Made by a program: the position numbers and the translations under genes. The notes under the pieces were generated by a model. The model was not told where the DNA came from. It saw only the letters and a program-made list of their open reading frames with translations, and did no database searches. Shown in pieces: positions 57,252 to 64,000 of a DNA stretch of 64,000 nt (the stretch's first letter is position 1; every line of letters starts with the position of its first letter). Source of the stretch: Metarhizium brunneum (lineage: Eukaryota; Ascomycota; Sordariomycetes; Hypocreales; Clavicipitaceae); contig NC_089423.1 in assembly GCF_013426205.1 (NCBI RefSeq), positions 5,394,001 to 5,458,000 of the forward strand. Direction: 5' to 3'.

Positions 57252-59105
57252 TTGGAGTTAGTGAGATGCAATGGTGACCTCCGTAGTGGTGAAATTGAGT
57301 AGAAGTGAGACTGCTGAAAAAAACGATTCCTGAGAGGTTATTAGAATAGTTTTGAGAATTTTTCAGAGGTATGTCGTGTATAGCGTTGATGAGGTGCAGA
57401 TCAAGTGAGTTGATGTTGAGGGCTTGGGTGAAGAAGCACAGCTCGCCGACAACTCGGCATAGCAACGCAACTAATTCGGTGCCATCCGAGAGCAATTGTT
57501 TCAACAGACGATTCGTTTGATGGTGCTATGAATGATGGCTGATCCTGTGAAAGGCTGATCCTTGTAGTGGCTGTCTTCAACAAAGGGCATGTTGCTGTGA
57601 GGCTCCGTCACAGCTGGACATGGTGTGAACTTTGAAGGGGTAGCAGAGAACCGACGAAAAGTGGCAGTTTTGCTGTAGATTTTCCACTGTGTGCAGGGCC
57701 AATATTGTGAGCGACATATACTGGTTATCAAAGGTAAAAAGCAAATAAATCCAATATGTTTGCTGGCGCCGATTTGATGCTGCACGACTGTTACCGTTGT
57801 TTTGTTCCGTCAAGCCTGTTGGTCTCAACGCGCCTTCACACTAGCGGCGTGTCGCGCCCGACGTTTAAGCGGCGCATCAAACACCATGCATGCGATATCA
57901 CGTGATAATCCCCGACCCAGGATCCACATGTGGGAACATAGCAGTCTTGTGGTGTCAACGGTTGAACTGGCAACATTGAGTCCCCCAACTACTCCGAACG
58001 CAAAGCATGGCGCCTTTAATACGTGCAGTTTTATACCTACCTAAGTAAGTACCTAGATTTATATAGATTTATACCTACCTAGGTACTTAAGTACCTAAGA
58101 GGTAGGTACTGACCTAGCTACTCCGTACTTAAGTAATTTACAACCTCTCCACCCGTCAATTCAAAGTCGACCACTTATATTCACATGGCTGTGCATACAA
58201 TATGCAGGCTGCATCATAAAATACGGACGAGGCCCATAAGAATTGTTGTGTCAGCATTCGTATCTAGGTGCTCCGTAGCCGTAGTGGAAACTGTGGCTTC
58301 ACCAGCAGATTCAACTGGAATCCATATTGCAACGGACTGGTAGCTTGAGGTCCAGCCCGTATCGCCCCCACTAGCAACGTCTCACATCAATGCCATGAAT
58401 ATGAAGGCATGGTTACCCGTGGCTGATCACACTCAGCACAGCCAATAGTCGATCAGCCGCGAACGGCGATATTACAAAGGGCTTGATAGCACACCAATTG
58501 ACGCCATTGCAAGCACTTGAGGCGTGGAGAAAAGAGGAGCGTCCCCATAGCATCTGGCTGATGCTGCTTGTTGTTTGCTGGAGCTCAGGTTGCCATTATT
58601 AGCGCACAGAGCACTGGACCTTCCAGATGTCATGTCAATCCATGTCACCTTTGGTCGCAAAGCCCGCCCATGTGTGGCGCCCGCCATTGCTTGCTCTAAT
58701 CCCTGGGCTAATTTACGAGGCGGCATGGGTTTGTTTGATAGACACTGCCGTCACACGCTGATTTGTCCTACTCCCGCCTTTCTACTTGTTTCTTGAACAT
58801 CGGCCTGCTGTCAATGTTTTTTTTAAAAGAACAACACTTCCCAGCTCACCAGCGCCGACTCACCCTGTCGCTCTTCAACAGCTTCACCCGCGCTCCTCGA
58901 GTGCTTGTTATCTCCCTCCCACCAAGCCCTCCCTCGATTTGTCGCTCCACTTGTGCTGCATCCCCCACGTTCAATTTTCTGGCGCTGCCCCTCATTGACT
59001 TTCTCGTCAAGCATATCACTACCCTCAGCTCCCCGCCAGAATTTCGCCGCCTGTCAAGACGTTACTCCTCGCTCACCTCTTCCGACAGTCGATAAATCTG
59101 CCAAC
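57252..59105. other. divergent intergenic region between SUN-domain and GAL10 genes
   Basis: This 1.85-kb promoter region has no supported gene. It carries the TACCTAGGTA repeat block at 58031-58137 and a pyrimidine-rich leader (58780-59100) in front of GAL10. Confidence 0.5.
58031..58137. repeat. dense ACCTAGGTA/TACCTAAG palindromic block
   Basis: Within about 107 bases, sequences of the form TACCTA, AGGTAC and their complements recur and could form hairpins. One TACTCCGTA copy lies inside it (58119-58127). Confidence 0.8.
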
Positions 59106-60558
<1,453 letters not shown>

Positions 60559-60762
60559 ATTTTTGTGGTTTTTTTTTTTTGGATACATGAGGGAATGGAT
60601 GGGACTATACAAGACGGATGCTATGATGATGGATGACACCAGTTTAGACTGCATTTGAGCAGGAGATGATGGGTGAATATTTTTTAAAAAATAAAACTCA
60701 AATTCAATTAATACACGGTTCCTTTTTGCTATTGTGCTATTTTGTCTTGCCTACTCGTTGCT

Positions 60763-62142
60763 TTACTCGACACTAAGAAGAAGCTTGCCCTTGGTCTTGC
60801 GGCTCTCAAGATCAGAGTGAGCCCGCCCAACTTCCTTCAGGGGATAAATGTCATGGATGGCAATCTTGACCTGGCCGGAGATGAGCTTGTCAAATAGCTC
60901 GGCAGAGTACTTTTCCAGATCCTTCCTCTCGGAAACATAGCCGTGAACCTTTGGTCGCAGAAGCGTGACATTTTTGTCTGAGAGGCGAAGGATGCTGAAA
61001 TCAGGAACCGGACCAGACTGCCAGAGTCACACAACACGTTAGCCATGAATCCGACTGGCAGAAGGGGGGAAGATGCACAACATGATATCATGCTGTGGCT
61101 CTGTTTTTTTTTTTTTTGGCAGGAAAAAGTCGGCACTTACAGCATTGCCAAAAGACACCAGATGCCCCTTCAAAGCAATCATTTGCAAGTCAGCGTCAAA
61201 AGTGGCCTTGCCCACGCCGTCAAAGATGGCATCCACGCCGTGCCCGCCCGTAATCTCATTCACCCGCGCCACGACGTCGTCCCTAGAGCTCACCGTCCAC
61301 TCGGCGCCGAGCTTCTTGGCCAGGTCGCACTTCTCCTGGGTGCTGGCCGTGCCAATCACCTTTGCGCCGAGGCTCCTGAGCATCTGGACGAGCAGCTGGC
61401 CGACACCGCCGGCGGCGGCGTGCACAAGCGCCCACTGGCCGGGCTGGACGTTGCCGGCCTCGCGGATGAAGGTCCACGCCGTGAGGCCCTGCAGGAAGGC
61501 GGCGGCGGCCTGCTCCGTCGTCAGGCCGGCCGGGATGGCGATGAGCTTGGACGCCGGGACGGCCGTGTACTGCGCGTAGGCCTGCGAGTCCATGTACACG
61601 ACTCTGGTGCCGACTGGGAAGGATGTCACGTCCTTGTGGTGCGAGACGACTTGGCCGGCGGCCTCGCTGCCGAGGATGACGGGGAGGTCGAGCTTGTACA
61701 GGCCACTGCGGAAGTAGGTGTCGATGAAGTTGACGCCTGCGAACTCGTTCTTGACGAGGACCTGGCCCTCCTTGGGGGTGGGCACCGGCACGTCCTTGTA
61801 GTCGAGGACGTCGATGCCGCCGGTTTGGGAGACCTGGATGGCCTTCATGGTGGCTGGGACGGGGGCCATGCTGGGCGGTTTTGGGGAGGGCTGGGTCTGG
61901 GAGTATGAGCAGGTTGTTGGGGCGGAAGGGTGAGGTGGGAAGGAGGAGAGTTGTCGGCGATGGCGGGTATCAATATAAGTCGAGGATGACGACACTGGTG
62001 AGGTGATGGCGGGGTTGGTTGGTGGTGGTGCTGGTGGTGCTGGATGTTGATGGCAGACGGGGGACGCAAGGCGCAACCAATTGCTTGCGATGATGGGACA
62101 GGCGCGGACGAGTCGAGGTCTATTTAAGATGGGAAGAGGCAT
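60763..62142 (-). CDS. zeta-crystallin-type quinone oxidoreductase (MDR superfamily)
   Basis: Exon 1 (62142-61141) and exon 2 (61017-60763) with a 123-base intron give 419 codons, or 418 residues from the first ATG. An internal ATG at 61869 would give 327 residues, the usual family length. The extra N terminus is rich in Arg, Ser, Pro and Thr and could be a mitochondrial leader or untranslated sequence. The fold shows GSEAAGQVV (about residue 150), the NADPH-binding loop AAAGGVGQLLVQ and IFDGVGKATF. There are no zinc-binding Cys residues, as in quinone reductases. It reduces quinones with NADPH by one-electron transfer. The intron contains a long A run on the coding strand, seen as T at about 61103-61118 on the plus strand. 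Confidence 0.87.
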
Positions 62143-62721
62143 GGGATTATGTTGTTTATGTAAACCATGTGTCAGGATACTAGGAGAGAACGGGATTTCA
62201 CCCAGGGAGGGGCCTTGCAGAAGCCCGAGTTAGTTTCACCGAACCGTAAGCCATTGGTAAGCATTTGTTAGGGAGGGGCAGAGCTCGATTTCCGAATTGA
62301 TGGCTGTCCATGGATGTGTATAGGAGGGAGGGTATGGAGCAGGCCAATGCGGTTCATGATGTGCAACGCTGGCTACATCTCAGAGTTTTGCCTTGCATGT
62401 TTCGGCGACGGATTGGGACCTACCTACACCGCGAGAGCCGACCGGAAGCTGAGGCCAGAAGTGGTTCAAATCCCACGACTGGCCGATGACTTCACTGGTC
62501 GTTTGAATTTTGGGAAACCGCTGAGGAGGCACATGAGTTTGGTCTGGAGCCTTGTCGGCGGCGGTGGCTCAGAGTCTAATCAATGGCGGATGAAAGTCGT
62601 GCTCGACGCCTTCATTCTTTCCACCCCTCATCGGACCAAGTCTCACAACGCTAGGAAATTGCAAGACCAACTCACAGTGCATGGCCATATATCTCATCAT
62701 GATATCGATTCTCATGGATGC
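62143..62721. other. intergenic gap
   Basis: This gap lies between two genes transcribed in the same minus direction. The plus-strand 205-codon frame that begins here overlaps the hydrolase gene and shows no domain. Confidence 0.4.
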
Positions 62722-63669
62722 CTACACGAAAAACTCACAAACCGCCTTGACCACATCGTCAGGCGCCTCCTCTGGGATATAATGCCCGCTATCAACACTA
62801 TACCCATCCAGCACAACTCCCTCGCCCACAACCTTCCTCCACTCTGCCATCGCATCAAAACACTTCTCTATGACGCCCTTCTTCCCCCAAATGATCCTCA
62901 CAGGAGCATTGATCAACCGTCCCTTCTCTAGATCCGCCCTCTGCTCATCTAGGTCCACTGTTGCGGCAGCCCTGTAGTCGTTGCACATGGCATGCACCGT
63001 ATCCTCATCCTCAAACAGCTTCACATACTCCTCGTAGCACGCCTTGTCGAAAATATGTAATCCCTTCCCATCCTTGCCGCCCATGCACAGCTCTGCAAAC
63101 TTGCGCGGCGTGGCGGATATCAGCGTCTCTGGTAGCGGCGCAGGCTGGATCAAGAAGAACCAGTGGAAATACGCAGTCGCAAATTCTTGACTGGTAGCTT
63201 GGTACATGGATAGCGTGGGGCAAATGTCGAGGAGTATGGCTTTGCGTACGAGGTTGGGATAGTCGACGAGGAGCTTGTGGGCGACCCGGGCGCCGCGGTC
63301 GTGTGCGCAGACGAAGAAGGTCTTGTGGCCGAGGTGGTTCATGAGGCATATCATGTCCTTTGCCATGGCGGATTTGGCGTAGGCCGCTACCGAGGGCGGT
63401 TTGGATGATTCGCCATAGCCGCGGAGGTCAGGGATGATGAGGTTGTACGTGGTGGTGAGGTGTGGGACGATGCGATGCCATATGTGACGGGTTTGCGGGA
63501 AGCCGTGGAGGAGCAGGAGTGGGGGAAGTGGTGATTCTGGTGAGGTTTGAAGACCTTTGATGGTGACGAGGGGGTCGGTTTGCGTAGTGATGGAGAAGGG
63601 GATGAGGCCGTCAAACATGGTGATGACGCTATACGGGACGCGTACACTCTGCAGGGGGGGTCTATTCAA
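62722..63669 (-). CDS. alpha/beta hydrolase, haloacetate (fluoroacetate) dehalogenase family
   Basis: This single-exon frame has 315 residues from the first ATG. An internal ATG at 63618 gives 298 and is the more usual start. Counting from that Met, the nucleophile is D107 in CAHDRGARV, followed by R108 and R111, which in this family hold the substrate carboxylate. D131 and H279 (SGHYIPEE) complete the triad, and H152-W153 (YFHWFFL) match the halide pocket. The HGFPQTRHIW oxyanion motif and DLRGYGESS are typical. It would hydrolyse haloacetates or an epoxide. The combination of Arg pair and His-Trp favours haloacetate over ordinary epoxide hydrolase. The natural substrate in the fungus is unknown. 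Confidence 0.83.
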   Translation of the reverse strand: MNRPPLQSVRVPYSVITMFDGLIPFSITTQTDPLVTIKGLQTSPESPLPPLLLLHGFPQTRHIWHRIVPHLTTTYNLIIPDLRGYGESSKPPSVAAYAKSAMAKDMICLMNHLGHKTFFVCAHDRGARVAHKLLVDYPNLVRKAILLDICPTLSMYQATSQEFATAYFHWFFLIQPAPLPETLISATPRKFAELCMGGKDGKGLHIFDKACYEEYVKLFEDEDTVHAMCNDYRAAATVDLDEQRADLEKGRLINAPVRIIWGKKGVIEKCFDAMAEWRKVVGEGVVLDGYSVDSGHYIPEEAPDDVVKAVCEFFV

Positions 63670-64000
63670 AATGGTGTCTTATGTGATTTCCCTCCAATCA
63701 ATCAAATCTAGCAATGATATGTGGTCCGGAACTGGATTTCTTGATGCGCTTGGGATGTGGGTGATAGGCCGTGTTGGTGTTGAGTATCTTGACGTGAAGA
63801 CGGGTACGGTGATGGAACATGTTAATGTAGGTATCAGGATCACCATCTATCGGGTGTTGGCGTGGTTATTTGATGCTGAGCTAACAAAAGGCTGTTCTGC
63901 TTCGCCAGATAGCCCCAGAATACCAGATCTTCCCTCCTTTATTTTTATTTTTACATTGTCATGGATTAAAGATTCATTAACTCAAACCTAGCAGCGGGCC
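63670..64000. other. right window edge, no gene
   Basis: The plus-strand frame at 63557-63991 overlaps the start of the hydrolase gene and has no recognisable motif. I see nothing else in this segment. Confidence 0.4.

Noticed and set aside
61045..61908. 287-codon plus-strand open frame
   Set aside because: It is antisense to the quinone oxidoreductase gene and has the low-complexity composition typical of a shadow frame.
62440..62500. GTTCAAATC resembling a tRNA T-loop
   Set aside because: The flanking stem does not pair over five bases and no acceptor, D or anticodon arms can be drawn upstream.

Overview
The window is from a filamentous ascomycete (Pezizomycotina), most likely a Hypocreales species and possibly an insect-associated one. 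Most recognisable genes carry short introns of about 48-180 bases with fungal donor, branch and acceptor signals. The gene set includes HET-domain, Dbp4, SUN-domain, Sec14-like and Gal10 genes. Remnants related to Tc insecticidal complexes and to fungal heat-labile-enterotoxin-like proteins point to an insect-associated lineage. That placement is inference, because I could not run a search.

The left part (about 1-35 kb) is accessory-like, with sparse genes, long AT-rich gaps and several broken genes. It holds: a membrane glucosyltransferase of the bacterial OpgH type (2981-4801); an unrecognised broken gene (about 5184-6098); a large decayed gene related to the A component of Tc toxins (7567 to about 14765) with many stops and frame changes and an abrupt 3' end; a broken gene of an uncharacterised fungal family (16904-16160, minus); and an intact gene for a secreted protein that joins a DUF6914-like domain to the C-terminal scaffold of fungal enterotoxin-like proteins (20352-18254, minus). 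These are followed by a secreted sedolisin protease, a GNAT acetyltransferase, a cytochrome P450 and an Mrs2-type Mg2+ transporter whose 5' end I could not resolve.

The right part (about 35-64 kb) is denser and looks like ordinary chromosome: a GT8-like glycosyltransferase, a 14-TM MFS exporter, a DOPA-4,5-dioxygenase-like protein, a glutathione transferase, an MDP1-type phosphatase, a Sec14/CRAL-TRIO protein, a HET-domain protein, the Dbp4 helicase, a SUN-domain nuclear-envelope protein, UDP-glucose 4-epimerase, a quinone oxidoreductase and a haloacetate-dehalogenase-like hydrolase. For most multi-exon genes the exon lengths I derived sum to an exact multiple of three, which supports those models.

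The genes do not form one pathway. The notable pattern is a stretch of apparently bacterial-derived or toxin-related genes (OpgH-like, TcA-like, enterotoxin-scaffold) mixed with decayed genes, next to a conserved block in which no gene shows a comparable break. I saw no tRNA, rRNA or CRISPR, and no intact transposon.
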